Part shown: piece after piece, positions 54,055 through 64,000 of the stretch
Position numbering within the stretch: the first letter of the stretch is position 1
How the letters are laid out: every line of letters starts with the position of its first letter
Assembly: GCF_038246755.1 (NCBI RefSeq)
Contig: NZ_CP134706.1
Location: forward strand, 6,203,501 to 6,267,500
From: Micromonospora sp. FIMYZ51
GTDB lineage: Bacteria; Actinomycetota; Actinomycetes; Mycobacteriales; Micromonosporaceae
DNA length: 64,000 bases
Direction of reading: 5' to 3'
The notes under the pieces: generated by a model
Database searches by the model: none
Told to the model about the DNA's origin: nothing
The model's input: only the letters and a program-made list of their open reading frames with translations
Translations under genes and position numbers: made by a program

Positions 54055-54528
54055 CGGGTTTCTCCGCTCCCTTCGGCCGCTCGTCGCGGCCGCGCCGTCT
54101 GCCGTAGCCGACCGGGTGATCGACTCTCCTACATTCCGGCCAGGGCCACCTCGCGGAGGTCCCGGCACCCGCGGTCGGGCGTGTCGCCCGTCTCACGGTC
54201 CCGGCTCCGACACATGCACGTGCGGCCCGGGGTTCTGTCACCGGCACACGGGTCGCCGCAGGCCGGATCATCTTGCTCAGTCGTGGCGCCACTCGGATCC
54301 CGGATGACCGGATCCAACGCACGCACGAGTTGCCCGGGCAGGCCCGGGCACAAGGGGAAAGAGTACCTACCACAGCCGCGCAGGTCAAAACGGAAGACCC
54401 GCCAGCCTGCACACCGTGCGGCGACCGGTCCCGTCACTCCACCCGCCCGTGATGGGCACCTACGGAGACAAGTGTACCGGCTCCGCCGGAAACCGCCCGC
54501 CGAGCCCCCGACCGGGCGTCAGGGCAGG
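54055..54528 (-). promoter_or_regulatory. str operon promoter and leader region (gene-free)
   Basis: No gene is seen in this 474-nt stretch. It holds a strong promoter (54360-54388) and a leader of about 300 nt containing GCGACACGCCCGACCGCGGG (minus strand, 54168-54187), identical to the element in the S10 leader. The bases GGGCG-ACA-CGCCC at its start can form a small hairpin. Confidence 0.65.
54360..54388 (-). promoter_or_regulatory. str operon promoter
   Basis: Minus strand TTGACC (54383-54388), 17-bp spacer, TACTCT (54360-54365). It is close to the vegetative sigma consensus for actinobacteria. Transcription should start near 54353. Confidence 0.7.
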
Positions 54529-55527
54529 TCAGGCCACCGCTAGCAGGACCGCCAGAGCCATGCCCAGCAGGCTCAGCAACAGCCCGGCGCCACCACAGCT
54601 GATCCCGGCGATCGCCAGACCACGACCGGTGAACCGGACCGCGGGCGGAGGCGCCGGTCGCCGGATCTGGCGCTGGCCCAACAGGCCCGCGACGACGGCA
54701 CCGGCGCCGGTCAGCCCACCGAGCGCGGTGAAGGCGCCGGCGGCCCACACACCGGCCGTCCCTCCCGCGACCGCACCGAAGCAGATGACCAGGAACGACA
54801 CCAGGATGGAGGTGATTCCAGCCACCAGCGAGCCGACCGCCAGGCCCGAGGTGACCGGCGGCACGTCGAGGTGCACCATCGCGAACGGAGTGCCGGGCAC
54901 CTGCTCCACCCGCTTCGGCGGCCGGGGCCGGTCCTGCGGCGGCGCGGGGTTGCCGCCTCCCCAGCCCGAACCGGGCGGCCAGCCCGACGCTCCCCCACCC
55001 GGCGGCCCCGACGGCGGCCCGAAGCCCGACGGCTCGGGCGAGAACGACGACGATCCGATGCCCGACGGCCCGGGCGGGAACGACGGCGACCCGAAGCCCG
55101 GCGACCCCGGTCGCGATTCGGAGCCCGACGGCCCCGGCGAGAACGACGGCGGCCCGAAGCCCGGCGACCCTGGCGGCCCCGGTCGCGATTCGAAGCCCGA
55201 CGGCCCCGGTGAAAACGACGGCGGCCCGAACCCCGGCGGCCCCGGCGGGAACGACGGCCAGCCGGGCGGCACCGGCGCGAACGCCCCCGGTGGGAGCGGC
55301 GGCGAGCCCGGTGGGAGCGGCGGCGCGGAGGGCACGGGTGGTGGTACGGACGAGTTGGGCGGCACCGGCGCGGAGGGTGCGGGCGAGGACTGTGGGTAGC
55401 CCGTGGGGAAGGGTGCCGGCGGGGATGCCGGAGGCCCCCACCCGCTCGGTTCCGGTGTCTCGGTCTCCGGGCGCCCGGCGGTAGGTCGAGCGGGTTCACC
55501 GCTCTCGGGACGCGCCGGTTCCGTCAC
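54529..55527 (-). CDS. Pro/Gly-rich repeat protein with C-terminal membrane helices (DUF4190-like)
   Basis: The 332-residue protein starts at GTG 55527 with GAGGAGG about 6 nt upstream; a longer reading to 55557 lacks a ribosome site. The first ~215 residues are Pro/Gly/Ser-rich, with tandem PGFGPPSFSPGPSGFESRPG-type blocks. The rest has three to four hydrophobic helices (LAVGSLVAGITSILVSFLVI, GAFTALGGLTGAGAVVAGLL, GLAIAGISCGGAGLLLSLLG), resembling DUF4190. Such proteins are thought to sit in the membrane with a cytoplasmic Pro-rich arm; the function is unknown. It interrupts the usual rpoC-rpsL adjacency. Confidence 0.8.
   Translation of the reverse strand: MTEPARPESGEPARPTAGRPETETPEPSGWGPPASPPAPFPTGYPQSSPAPSAPVPPNSSVPPPVPSAPPLPPGSPPLPPGAFAPVPPGWPSFPPGPPGFGPPSFSPGPSGFESRPGPPGSPGFGPPSFSPGPSGSESRPGSPGFGSPSFPPGPSGIGSSSFSPEPSGFGPPSGPPGGGASGWPPGSGWGGGNPAPPQDRPRPPKRVEQVPGTPFAMVHLDVPPVTSGLAVGSLVAGITSILVSFLVICFGAVAGGTAGVWAAGAFTALGGLTGAGAVVAGLLGQRQIRRPAPPPAVRFTGRGLAIAGISCGGAGLLLSLLGMALAVLLAVA
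55005..55260. repeat. In-frame tandem repeats in the Pro/Gly-rich gene
   Basis: Degenerate repeats built on CCCGACGGC, GAACGACGGCGG and CCGGTCGCGATTCG blocks. The largest near-identical pair lies around 55107-55165 and 55178-55240. They encode the PSFSPGPSG / ESRPG blocks, and spacing keeps the frame. Confidence 0.7.
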
Positions 55528-55730
55528 AGGATCCTCCTCATCGGCCGCGTCCACCACCGCGCGGTGGACAACGTCAGGCTACCGTCGCCGATCAGCTGAT
55601 CGGCGTGCGGCGCGGGAGATGCCGCCCTGATCGACACCAGTTCGGCGCAACGGCGGGGTTCGGGCAGGCCGGACACCCCAGTCCGGGCGGCACGCAGCCG
55701 ATCACCGCCCCTGACAGGCCCCGGGGCGGG

Positions 55731-56105
55731 TCAGTCGATGTTCGGCGCGAAATCGTGGCCGTAGGGCACCTCGGCGAGCCGGATCACGCCGACCACAATC
55801 GCGGCGACCACAGTCACCGCGGCCAGTACCAGGCCCGTCCAGGCCAGGCTCTCGCCGCGCCGCAGCCAGGCCGCGCCGGTGAGAAAACCTCCCGAGGCGT
55901 ACGCCTCGCGGCGCGCCTGCCGGGACAGTTGGAGCGCCACCGTGGCCGGCACCACTCCCCCGATGAACAGACCGGTAAGCGCGCCCATCAGACCGAGCGC
56001 GAAGACCGCCCTCGCCTTCGTGGCCCGGACCGGGTCGGGGTCGAGCGGATGCCGGGGCGGCTCCGGTGGTGGAGCGACCGGCATGGGGCCGGCGGCGGTC
56101 GTCAT
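55731..56105 (-). CDS. Small two-helix membrane protein, unknown function
   Basis: This 124-residue protein has a Pro-rich N-terminus (PMPVAPPPEPPRHPLDPDP), a helix ALGLMGALTGLFIGGVVPAT, a basic loop (SRQARREAYASGG) and a second helix (AWTGLVLAAVTVVAAIVVGV). No named family is recognised; the layout resembles DUF4190-like proteins such as its neighbour. It lies between the rpoC terminator and the Pro-rich gene. Confidence 0.75.
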   Translation of the reverse strand: MTTAAGPMPVAPPPEPPRHPLDPDPVRATKARAVFALGLMGALTGLFIGGVVPATVALQLSRQARREAYASGGFLTGAAWLRRGESLAWTGLVLAAVTVVAAIVVGVIRLAEVPYGHDFAPNID

Positions 56106-56245
56106 GCCTCCATCATGCCCCGTCGCCGGAGCCGGAGACCCGGATCCTGTGGGGCGAAAGCCACGGCGTGCGGGTCGTCCACCCTGACGCAGGGCGGGTC
56201 GACCTCGCGCAGCGGACGCTCAGCCGTACCGGACCGGTACCGACG

Positions 56246-56279
56246 AACGAGGCCCCCGGCGGATGCCGGGGGCCTCGTT
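56246..56279 (-). terminator. rpoBC terminator
   Basis: AACGAGGCCCCCGGC and GCCGGGGGCCTCGTT form a 15-bp perfect stem with a 4-nt loop, 33 nt after the rpoC stop; the stem's A/T ends give a short T run on either strand. It is the strongest terminator in the window. Confidence 0.9.
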
Positions 56280-56311
56280 GTCAGAGCGGATAACTTGTCA
56301 GAGCGGATAAC
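56278..56311. repeat. Exact 17-bp tandem duplication after rpoC
   Basis: TTGTCAGAGCGGATAAC occurs twice back to back (56278-56294 and 56295-56311), abutting the rpoC stop codon and the terminator stem. Confidence 0.85.
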
Positions 56312-59300
56312 TCAGCGGTACGACCCGAAGTCGAAGTCGTCCAGCGGAACCGCCTGGCCGCTGGCCGGCCCGAAGCCGTAGTCGGTCTCCGGGTAGCCGG
56401 TCATCGAGTAGACCTTGGCCTTCGCCTCCTCGGTCGGCTCGACCCGGACGTTGCGGTACTTGCTGATGCCGGTACCGGCCGGGATGAGCTTACCGATGAT
56501 CACGTTCTCCTTGAGGCCGATCAGCGAGTCGCTGCGGGCGTGGATCGCCGCGTCGGTCAGCACCCGGGTGGTCTCCTGGAAGGAGGCCGCCGAGAGCCAG
56601 GAGTCGGTGGCCAGCGAGGCCTTGGTGATGCCCATCAGCACCGGACGACCGGCGGCGGGCTCGCCACCCTCGCCGACGAGCCGGCGGTTCTCCGACTCGA
56701 ACAGCGCCCGGTCGACCAGCACGCCCGGCAGGAACTCGGTCGAGCCGGAGTCGATGACCGTCACCCGCTTGAGCATCTGGCGGATGATGATCTCGATGTG
56801 CTTGTCGTGGATGAGCACGCCCTGCGAGCGGTAGACCTCCTGGACCTCCTGGGTCAGGTGGACCTGGACCGCCCGCGGACCGAGGATGCGCAGCAGCTCG
56901 TGCGGGTCGATGGTGCCCTCGGTGAGCTTCTCGCCGACGTCGACGTGGTCGCCGTCGTGTGCCCGCAGCCGGACCCGCTTCGAGATCTTGTCGTAGACGA
57001 TCTCGTCGCTGCCGTCGTCCGGGATCACGACGATCTTGCGCGACCGCTCGCCGTCCTCGATCCGGATCCGGCCCGGGGTGTCGGCGATCGGCGCCTTGCC
57101 CTTCGGGATCCGGGCCTCGAAGATCTCCTGGACCCGGGGCAGACCCTGGGTGATGTCCTCACCCGCGACGCCACCGGTGTGGAAGGTACGCATCGTCAGC
57201 TGCGTACCCGGCTCACCGATCGACTGGGCGGCGATGATGCCGACCGCCTCGCCGACGTCCACGATCTTGCCGGTCGGCAGCGAGCGGCCGTAGCACGCAC
57301 CGCAGACGCCCAGCTTCGACTCGCAGGTGAGCACGCTGCGTACCCGGACGGTATCCACCCCGGCGGCGACGATCCGGTCGACCAGGATCGAGTTGATGTC
57401 GGCGCCCCGCTCGGCGACGACGGTGCCGTCCGGACCCTTGATGTCGTCGGCCAGCGTGCGGGCGTGCACGCTGGTCTCGGCGTGCTCGTGCACCACGAGC
57501 CGGCCGTCGAGCTGCTGACCGATCTGCATCGGGATGGCCCGATCGGTGCCGCAGTCCTCCTCGCGGATGATGACGTCCTGCGAGACGTCCACCAGACGCC
57601 GGGTCAGGTAACCCGAGTCGGCGGTACGCAGGGCGGTGTCCGCGAGACCCTTACGGGCACCGTGCGTGGAGATGAAGTACTCCAGCACGGACAGACCCTC
57701 CCGGTAGCTGGCCTTGATCGGCCGCGGGATGATCTCGCCCTTCGGGTTGGCCACCAGACCACGGATCGCCGCGATCTGCCGGAGCTGGAGCAGGTTACCG
57801 CGAGCACCCGAGTTGATCATCTTCCACAGCGGGTTCTCCTGCGGCAGCGCGGTGTCCATCTCCTTGGCGACCTCGTTGGTCGCCTTGGTCCAGATCTCGA
57901 TGAGCTCGCCGCGACGCTCCTCGGCGGTCATCAGACCACGCTGGTACTGCTTGTCGATCCGGTCGGCTTCCTTCTCGTACCGCTCCAGGATCTCCCGCTT
58001 GCGCGGCGGAGCGATGACGTCCTCCATGCCGATGGTGACGCCGGACCAGGTGGCCCAGTGGAAACCGGCCTCCTTGAGCCCGTCCAGGGTGGCCGCGAGG
58101 GCCACCTTCGGGAACCGCTCGGCGAGATCGTTGACGATCGCGGAGAGCTGCCCCTTGCGGATCTCGTAGTTCACGAACCGGTAGCCCTGCGGCAGGGTCT
58201 CGTTGAACAGCACCCGGCCGAGGGTGGTCTCCACGGTCAGCGGCTCACCCGGAACCCAGCCCTCGGGCGCGGTCCACGGCTGCCCACCGGCACCGTTGTC
58301 GACCTCGACCACGTCCCGCAGCCGGATCTTGACCGGCGCCTGGAGGTGCAGCTCGCCGTTGTCGTACGCCATCCGCGCCTCGGCGTCCGAGCTGAACGCC
58401 CGACCCTCCCCGCGCTCACCGGTGGTGAGGTGGGTCAGGTGGTAGAGCCCGATGACCATGTCCTGGGTGGGCATGGTGACCGGCTTGCCGTCGGCCGGCT
58501 TGAGGATGTTGTTCGACGACAGCATCAGGATCCGCGCCTCGGCCTGGGCCTCGGCGGAGAGCGGCACGTGCACCGCCATCTGGTCACCGTCGAAGTCGGC
58601 GTTGAACGCGGTGCAGACCAGCGGGTGGATCTGGATGGCCTTGCCCTCGACCAGCTGCGGCTCGAAGGCCTGGATGCCCAGCCGGTGCAGGGTGGGCGCC
58701 CGGTTGAGCAGCACCGGGTGCTCGCCGATGACCTCTTCCAGCACATCCCACACGACCGGCCGCTGCCGCTCGACCATCCGCTTGGCGGACTTGATGTTCT
58801 GTGCGTGGTTGAGGTCGACCAGCCGCTTCATCACGAACGGCTTGAACAGCTCCAGCGCCATCTGCTTGGGCAGGCCGCACTGGTGCAGCTTGAGCTTCGG
58901 GCCGACCACGATCACCGAACGGCCGGAGTAGTCGACGCGCTTGCCAAGCAGGTTCTGCCGGAACCGGCCCTGCTTGCCCTTGAGCATGTCGGAGAGCGAC
59001 TTCAGCGGGCGGTTACCCGGGCCGGTGACCGGCCGACCGCGGCGGCCGTTGTCGAACAGCGCGTCGACGGCCTCCTGGAGCATCCGCTTCTCGTTGTTGA
59101 CGATGATCTCGGGCGCGCCGAGGTCGATCAGTCGCTTGAGCCGGTTGTTCCGGTTGATCACCCGGCGGTACAGGTCGTTCAGGTCGCTGGTCGCGAAGCG
59201 GCCACCGTCCAGCTGCACCATCGGACGCAGGTCCGGCGGGATGACCGGTACGCAGTCCAGCACCATGCCGAGCGGCGAGTTGCGGGTGTTCTGGAACGCC

Positions 59301-60214
59301 GCCACGACCTTCAGCCGCTTGAGCGCCCGGATCTTCCGCTGGCCCTTGCCGGTGCGGATGGTCTCCCGCAGGCTCTCCGCCTCGGCGTCGAGGTCCATGT
59401 TCTGCACCAGGGCCTTGATCGCCTCGGCGCCCATGCCCCCGGTGAAGTACTCGCCGAACCGGTCGCGCAGCTCGCGGTAGAGCAGCTCGTCGGTGACCAG
59501 CTGCTTCGCGTCGAGCTTGCGGAAGGTGTCCAGCACCTCGTCCAGGCGGTCGATCTCGCGCTGGGCCCGGTCGCGGATCTGGCGCATCTCGCGCTCTCCG
59601 CCCTCCTTGACCTTGCGCCGGACGTCCGCCTTCGCGCCCTCGGCCTCCAGCTCGGCCAGGTCGGACTCGAGCTTGGCGGCCCGCTTCTCGATCTCCGAGT
59701 CGCGGCTGTTCTCCGACTGGCGCTTCTCGGCCAGGATCTCGTTCTCGATCGTCGAGAGGTCACGGTGACGTGCCTCGGCGTCCACGCTCGTCACCACGTA
59801 CGAGGCGAAGTAGATGATCTTTTCGAGGTCCTTGGGGGCGAGGTCCAGCAGGTAGCCCAGCCGGCTCGGCACGCCCTTGAAGTACCAGATGTGGGTCACC
59901 GGGGCAGCGAGCTCGATGTGGCCCATCCGCTCCCGGCGGACCTTCGAGCGGGTCACCTCGACGCCGCAGCGCTCGCAGATGATGCCCTTGAAGCGGACCC
60001 GCTTGTACTTACCGCAGTAGCACTCCCAGTCGCGCTGCGGACCGAAGATCTTCTCGCAGAAGAGCCCGTCCTTCTCCGGCTTGAGAGTGCGGTAGTTGAT
60101 CGTCTCGGGCTTCTTGACCTCGCCGTGCGACCACTGACGGATGTCGTCTGCGGTCGCCAGCCCAATTCGCAACTCGTCGAAAAAGTTGACGTCGAGCACG
60201 TTCAATTCCCTCAC
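56312..60214 (-). CDS. rpoC: RNA polymerase subunit beta'
   Basis: The 1300-residue subunit has the N-terminal zinc site (C65, C67, C80, C83 in [19 protein letters not shown]). The catalytic Mg motif [20 protein letters not shown] comes mid-way, the second zinc region is around CGTDRAIPM and [16 protein letters not shown], and the end is [20 protein letters not shown]. The length suits an actinobacterial beta'. It lies 79 nt after rpoB, with a hairpin between, and is followed by a strong terminator. Confidence 0.99.
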   Translation of the reverse strand: MRELNVLDVNFFDELRIGLATADDIRQWSHGEVKKPETINYRTLKPEKDGLFCEKIFGPQRDWECYCGKYKRVRFKGIICERCGVEVTRSKVRRERMGHIELAAPVTHIWYFKGVPSRLGYLLDLAPKDLEKIIYFASYVVTSVDAEARHRDLSTIENEILAEKRQSENSRDSEIEKRAAKLESDLAELEAEGAKADVRRKVKEGGEREMRQIRDRAQREIDRLDEVLDTFRKLDAKQLVTDELLYRELRDRFGEYFTGGMGAEAIKALVQNMDLDAEAESLRETIRTGKGQRKIRALKRLKVVAAFQNTRNSPLGMVLDCVPVIPPDLRPMVQLDGGRFATSDLNDLYRRVINRNNRLKRLIDLGAPEIIVNNEKRMLQEAVDALFDNGRRGRPVTGPGNRPLKSLSDMLKGKQGRFRQNLLGKRVDYSGRSVIVVGPKLKLHQCGLPKQMALELFKPFVMKRLVDLNHAQNIKSAKRMVERQRPVVWDVLEEVIGEHPVLLNRAPTLHRLGIQAFEPQLVEGKAIQIHPLVCTAFNADFDGDQMAVHVPLSAEAQAEARILMLSSNNILKPADGKPVTMPTQDMVIGLYHLTHLTTGERGEGRAFSSDAEARMAYDNGELHLQAPVKIRLRDVVEVDNGAGGQPWTAPEGWVPGEPLTVETTLGRVLFNETLPQGYRFVNYEIRKGQLSAIVNDLAERFPKVALAATLDGLKEAGFHWATWSGVTIGMEDVIAPPRKREILERYEKEADRIDKQYQRGLMTAEERRGELIEIWTKATNEVAKEMDTALPQENPLWKMINSGARGNLLQLRQIAAIRGLVANPKGEIIPRPIKASYREGLSVLEYFISTHGARKGLADTALRTADSGYLTRRLVDVSQDVIIREEDCGTDRAIPMQIGQQLDGRLVVHEHAETSVHARTLADDIKGPDGTVVAERGADINSILVDRIVAAGVDTVRVRSVLTCESKLGVCGACYGRSLPTGKIVDVGEAVGIIAAQSIGEPGTQLTMRTFHTGGVAGEDITQGLPRVQEIFEARIPKGKAPIADTPGRIRIEDGERSRKIVVIPDDGSDEIVYDKISKRVRLRAHDGDHVDVGEKLTEGTIDPHELLRILGPRAVQVHLTQEVQEVYRSQGVLIHDKHIEIIIRQMLKRVTVIDSGSTEFLPGVLVDRALFESENRRLVGEGGEPAAGRPVLMGITKASLATDSWLSAASFQETTRVLTDAAIHARSDSLIGLKENVIIGKLIPAGTGISKYRNVRVEPTEEAKAKVYSMTGYPETDYGFGPASGQAVPLDDFDFGSYR

Positions 60215-60258
60215 ACGTCGCTTGTTGCGTCAGCAGCTCAGCTCATCGGGGTTCGGTC

Positions 60259-60284
60259 CCGGGACGGGGGTCACCCCGTCCCGG
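60259..60284 (-). other. Hairpin between rpoB and rpoC
   Basis: CCGGGACGGGG (60259-60269) and CCCCGTCCCGG (60274-60284) form an 11-bp stem with loop GTCA; flanking GGGTTC / GAACCC could extend it past a bulge. It may be an RNase processing site or a partial attenuator. Confidence 0.5.
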
Positions 60285-60293
60285 AACCCAACG

Positions 60294-63200
60294 TCACACC
60301 TCTTCGACCGAGCTCGGCTCGCGCCGGGACAGGTCGATACCCAGCTCCTCCGCGGCCCGGAACACCTCGTCGTCGGTCTCGCGCATCTCCAGGGCCACAC
60401 CGTCGCTGGAAAGCACCTCAACGTTGAGGCACAGCGACTGAAGCTCCTTGAGCAGCACCTTGAACGACTCCGGGATGCCCGGCTCCGGGATGTTCTCGCC
60501 CTTGACGATGGCCTCGTAGACCTTCACCCGGCCGAGCACGTCGTCGGACTTGATCGTCAGCAGCTCCTGTAGGGCGTACGCGGCACCGTAGGCCTGCATC
60601 GCCCAGCACTCCATCTCACCGAAGCGCTGGCCACCGAACTGCGCCTTACCACCCAGCGGCTGCTGCGTGATCATCGAGTACGGACCGGTCGACCGTGCGT
60701 GGATCTTGTCGTCGACCAGGTGGTTCAGCTTCAGGATGTAGATGTAGCCGACGGCGATCGGGTCCGGCAGCGGCTCGCCGGAGCGACCGTCGAACAGCTG
60801 CGCCTTGCCGGAGGAACCGATCAGCTGCTTGCCGTCCCGGTTGGGCAGGGTCGACGCGAGCAGACCGGAGATCTCCTCCTCGCGGGCACCGTCGAAGACC
60901 GGGGTGGCCACGTTGCTGTCCGGCTCGGACTCGTGCGCGTCGATCGAGCGGAGCTGTCGCTTCCACTCCGCGTCGTCGCCGTCCACGCTCCAGCCGGTCT
61001 TGGCCACCCACCCGAGGTGGGTCTCCAGCACCTGGCCGATGTTCATCCGGCTCGGCACACCCAGCGGGTTGAGCACGATGTCGACCGGGGTGCCGTCCTC
61101 CAGGAACGGCATGTCCTCGACCGGCAGGATCTTGGAGATGACGCCCTTGTTGCCGTGCCGGCCGGCGAGCTTGTCGCCGTCCTGGATCTTCCGCTTCTGG
61201 GCGACGTAGACCCGGACCAGCTCGTTGACGCCCGGCGGCAGCTCGTCGCCGTCCTCCCGGGAGAAGGTACGCACGCCGATGACCGTGCCGGTCTCACCGT
61301 GCGGCACCTTCAGCGAGGTGTCCCGGACCTCGCGCGCCTTCTCACCGAAGATCGCGCGGAGCAGCCGCTCCTCCGGGGTCAGCTCGGTCTCACCCTTCGG
61401 AGTGACCTTGCCGACCAGGATGTCACCGGGAACGACCTCGGCGCCGATCCGGATGATGCCGCGCTCGTCGAGGTCGGCGAGCATTTCCTCGCTGACGTTC
61501 GGGATGTCGCGGGTGATCTCCTCCGGGCCGAGCTTGGTGTCCCGCGCGTCGACCTCGTGCTCCTCGATGTGGATCGAGGTGAGCACGTCCTGCTGCACGA
61601 GGCGCTGCGACAGGATGATCGCGTCCTCGTAGTTGTGCCCCTCCCAGGTCATGAAGGCCACGAGCAGGTTGCGCCCGAGCGCCATCTCGCCCTCGTCGGT
61701 GCACGGACCGTCGGCGATGACCTGGCCGGCCTCGACCCGGTCGCCCTCGAAGACCACCGGCTTCTGGTTGACGCAGGAGCCGGCGTTGGAGCGACGGAAC
61801 TTGTGCAGCAGGTACGTCCGGCGGTGGCCGTCGTCCTGGTGGACCGTGATGTAGTCGGCGCAGAGGTCCTCGACCACGCCACCGACCTCGGCCACCACCA
61901 CGTCACCGGCGTCGACGGCGGCACGGTACTCCATGCCGGTGCCGACGAGCGGGGACTCGGCCTTGACCAGCGGCACCGCCTGACGCTGCATGTTCGCGCC
62001 CATCAGGGCCCGGTTCGCGTCGTCGTGCTCCAGGAACGGGATCATCGCGGTCGCGACCGAGGTCATCTGCCGCGGCGACACGTCCATGTAGTCCACCGCG
62101 GCCGGCGGGACGTCCTCGGTCTCGCCGCCCTTACGACGGACCAGGACGCGATCCTCGGCGAACGTGCCGTCGGCCCGCAGCGGCGCGTTGGCCTGCGCCT
62201 TGACGAACCGGTCCTCCTCGTCTGCGGTCAGGTAGTCGATCTGGTCGGTGACCCGACCGTCGATGACCTTCCGGTACGGCGTCTCGATGAAGCCGAACGG
62301 GTTGACCCGGGCGAAGGTGGACAGGGCGCCGATCAGGCCGATGTTCGGGCCTTCCGGCGTCTCGATCGGGCACATCCGGCCGTAGTGGGACGGGTGCACG
62401 TCGCGGACCTCGAAGCCCGCCCGCTCCCGAGACAGACCACCCGGACCGAGCGCGCTCAGTCGACGCCGGTGGGTCAGGCCCGCCAGCGGGTTGGTCTGGT
62501 CCATGAACTGGGAGAGCTGCGAGGTGCCGAAGAACTCCCGGATCGCCGCCACCACCGGACGGATGTTGATCAGGGTCTGCGGCGTGATCGCCTCGACGTC
62601 CTGCGTGGTCATCCGCTCACGGACGACGCGCTCCATCCGGGACAGGCCGACCCGAACCTGGTTCTGGATCAGCTCGCCGACCGTACGCAGGCGCCGGTTG
62701 CCGAAGTGGTCGATGTCGTCGGCCTCGTAGCCCTCCTCACCGGCGTGCAGCCGGCAGAGGTACTCCACGGTGGCGACGATGTCGTCCTCGGTGAGCGTGC
62801 CGGTGGTGATCGGCACGTCCAGCTCGAGCTTCTTGTTGAACTTGTACCGACCGACCTTGGCGACGTCGTACCGCTTCGGGTTGAAGAAGAGGTTGTCGAG
62901 CAGGGTCTGGGCGTTCTCGCGGGTCGGCGGCTCGCCAGGGCGCAGCTTGCGGTAGATGTCTAGCAGCGCCTCGTCCTGGCCGGCGATGTGGTCCTTCTCG
63001 AGCGTGGTCATCATCAGCTCGGACCAGCCGAACTTCTCCCGGATCCGCTCGGCCGACCATCCGACGGCCTTGAGCAGCACCGTGACGGCCTGCCGCCGCT
63101 TGCGGTCGATCCGGACGCCGACGGTGTCGCGCTTGTCGATGTCGAACTCCAGCCAGGCACCCCGGCTGGGAATGACCTTGACGCTGGAGAGGTCACGGTC

Positions 63201-63725
63201 GGAGGTCTTGTCCGGCTGCTTGTCGAAGTAGACACCCGGCGACCGGACGAGCTGGCTGACGACCACCCGCTCGGTGCCGTTGATGATGAAGGTGCCCTTC
63301 GGCGTCATCATCGGGAAGTCACCCATGAACACCGTCTGGCTCTTGATCTCGCCGGTGGTGTTGTTGGTGAACTCCGCGGTCACGAAGAGTGGCGCGCAGT
63401 AGGTGAGGTCCTTCTCCTTGCACTCCTCGATCGAGGCCTTGACCTCGTCGAAGCGCGGCGCGGAGAAGGAAAGCGACATAGTGCCGGAGAAGTCCTCAAT
63501 GGGACTGATTTCGTCGAGGATTTCCGCGAGACCCGAGCGTGCGTGCGGGTCGTCCGCCGACCGGCCCTGCCAAGCCTCGTTGCCGACGAGCCAGTCGAAG
63601 GACTCGTTCTGGATGGCGAGGAGGTTGGGGACCTCGAGGTGTTCGGTGATCCGACCGAAGGAAACTCGGCGGGGAGCGAATGCGCTCGACGTACGACTGG
63701 TCTTCGCAGGGCGGGAAGCTGCCAA
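60294..63725 (-). CDS. rpoB: RNA polymerase subunit beta
   Basis: The 1143-residue subunit starts at TTG 63725 with GGAAGGA upstream; the longer frame to 63830 is leader. [20 protein letters not shown] starts the protein. The rifampicin region reads [20 protein letters not shown] then [11 protein letters not shown]. The C-terminus has [20 protein letters not shown]. Asp, His and Ser at the main resistance sites (E. coli 516, 526, 531) are wild type. Asn518 and Ser522 (E. coli numbering) are replaced by Thr and Ala. It is transcribed with rpoC. Confidence 0.99.
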   Translation of the reverse strand: MAASRPAKTSRTSSAFAPRRVSFGRITEHLEVPNLLAIQNESFDWLVGNEAWQGRSADDPHARSGLAEILDEISPIEDFSGTMSLSFSAPRFDEVKASIEECKEKDLTYCAPLFVTAEFTNNTTGEIKSQTVFMGDFPMMTPKGTFIINGTERVVVSQLVRSPGVYFDKQPDKTSDRDLSSVKVIPSRGAWLEFDIDKRDTVGVRIDRKRRQAVTVLLKAVGWSAERIREKFGWSELMMTTLEKDHIAGQDEALLDIYRKLRPGEPPTRENAQTLLDNLFFNPKRYDVAKVGRYKFNKKLELDVPITTGTLTEDDIVATVEYLCRLHAGEEGYEADDIDHFGNRRLRTVGELIQNQVRVGLSRMERVVRERMTTQDVEAITPQTLINIRPVVAAIREFFGTSQLSQFMDQTNPLAGLTHRRRLSALGPGGLSRERAGFEVRDVHPSHYGRMCPIETPEGPNIGLIGALSTFARVNPFGFIETPYRKVIDGRVTDQIDYLTADEEDRFVKAQANAPLRADGTFAEDRVLVRRKGGETEDVPPAAVDYMDVSPRQMTSVATAMIPFLEHDDANRALMGANMQRQAVPLVKAESPLVGTGMEYRAAVDAGDVVVAEVGGVVEDLCADYITVHQDDGHRRTYLLHKFRRSNAGSCVNQKPVVFEGDRVEAGQVIADGPCTDEGEMALGRNLLVAFMTWEGHNYEDAIILSQRLVQQDVLTSIHIEEHEVDARDTKLGPEEITRDIPNVSEEMLADLDERGIIRIGAEVVPGDILVGKVTPKGETELTPEERLLRAIFGEKAREVRDTSLKVPHGETGTVIGVRTFSREDGDELPPGVNELVRVYVAQKRKIQDGDKLAGRHGNKGVISKILPVEDMPFLEDGTPVDIVLNPLGVPSRMNIGQVLETHLGWVAKTGWSVDGDDAEWKRQLRSIDAHESEPDSNVATPVFDGAREEEISGLLASTLPNRDGKQLIGSSGKAQLFDGRSGEPLPDPIAVGYIYILKLNHLVDDKIHARSTGPYSMITQQPLGGKAQFGGQRFGEMECWAMQAYGAAYALQELLTIKSDDVLGRVKVYEAIVKGENIPEPGIPESFKVLLKELQSLCLNVEVLSSDGVALEMRETDDEVFRAAEELGIDLSRREPSSVEEV

Positions 63726-63853
63726 GATGCGTCCTTCCGAGGACCGGTGCTGCAGAACGGCTGGTACGCGTGCACTCCAATGACCCCACCAGAAAATATC
63801 CACAAACGGACATTTCCGAGCAGGGGTCAAGTCGGAAGGCAGCGCAAACTAGC

Positions 63854-63882
63854 AGTGTAGCCGAGAGGCTAACCGCTGTCCA
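63854..63882 (-). promoter_or_regulatory. rpoB promoter
   Basis: Minus strand TGGACA (63877-63882), 17-bp spacer, TACACT (63854-63859), a good vegetative-type promoter. Transcription should start near 63847, giving a leader of about 120 nt. Nothing further is recognised out to the right edge. Confidence 0.65.
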
Positions 63883-64000
63883 GCCCACCCCGCAGGTCGT
63901 TGCGGAACTAGGCCTCGGGACCCTGGCACGGGTCGCACCGGACCGCTCGGAACGCAACGTTCCCGCTGGGCCGCTCGGGTGTCTGCGGCGTGTTGCTGGT

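Noticed and set aside
55005..55260. Repeats in the Pro/Gly-rich gene as CRISPR or an origin-type iteron array
   Set aside because: They are degenerate, coding, in frame and without spacers.
56540..62963. Plus-strand open frames of about 1295 and 754 codons across rpoC and rpoB
   Set aside because: Antisense shadows of highly conserved polymerase genes.
63726..63830. Extended RpoB N-terminus starting at 63830
   Set aside because: The added residues are not RpoB-like; TTG 63725 has GGAAGGA and gives the family's usual length and start.

Overview
The window is a high-GC actinobacterial chromosome segment. GC-biased codon use, GTG/TTG starts, frequent 4-nt stop/start overlaps, a single EF-Tu gene and the RpoB/RpoC and ribosomal protein sequences point to Micromonosporaceae, probably Micromonospora or a close relative. 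The genus is inferred from sequence flavour, not from a search. No tRNA, rRNA, CRISPR array, transposase, integrase or phage gene was seen.

Left part (1-8.7 kb): a truncated nitrate/nitrite-sensor (NIT) histidine kinase diverges from a branched-chain-amino-acid-type binding lipoprotein. Next comes a split ABC importer of the nitrate/sulfonate/thiamine-precursor type. Its binding protein and permease are on the minus strand; its ATPase is on the plus strand, overlapping an LLM flavin/F420 oxidoreductase that overlaps a small cupin. A large membrane protein with a disordered tail then converges on the thiamine operon.

Thiamine operon (8.7-15 kb, minus strand): thiE-thiO-thiS-thiG-tenI/thiE2-thiD-thiC, almost all translationally overlapped. 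It is preceded by a clear TPP riboswitch and a good -35/-10 promoter. A paired 20-nt repeat sits on the thiE/thiO junction and supplies thiE's stop codon.

Secreted enzymes (15.3-26.2 kb, plus strand): two tandem paralogues of 1573 and 1954 residues. Both have a signal peptide, a ThuA-like domain, a PQQ-type glucose/sorbosone dehydrogenase domain, PKD, CBM6-like, PKD and two laminin-G/DUF1349-like modules. The second adds Ig-like repeats and a helical tail. Each has its own terminator-like hairpin, and the two upstream regions share a 9-bp motif.

Housekeeping genes (26.2-31.6 kb): aldo/keto reductase, ABC-F protein, RsmC-like methyltransferase, a one-pass membrane protein and truA.

Transcription/translation supercluster (31.7-63.7 kb, all minus strand). 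Read in the direction of transcription it runs: rpoB, rpoC, two small membrane-protein genes, rpsL, rpsG, fusA, tuf, rpsJ-rplC-rplD-rplW-rplB-rpsS-rplV-rpsC-rplP-rpmC-rpsQ, rplN-rplX-rplE-rpsZ-rpsH-rplF-rplR-rpsE-rpmD-rplO, secY-adk-map, a DUF1707 protein, infA-rpmJ-rpsM-rpsK-rpsD-rpoA-rplQ. Perfect or near-perfect hairpins punctuate most sub-operon boundaries. An identical 20-nt element lies in the leaders of both the str (rpsL) and S10 (rpsJ) operons. I found no wholly new gene system; the best leads are these leader elements and the twin secreted dehydrogenases.
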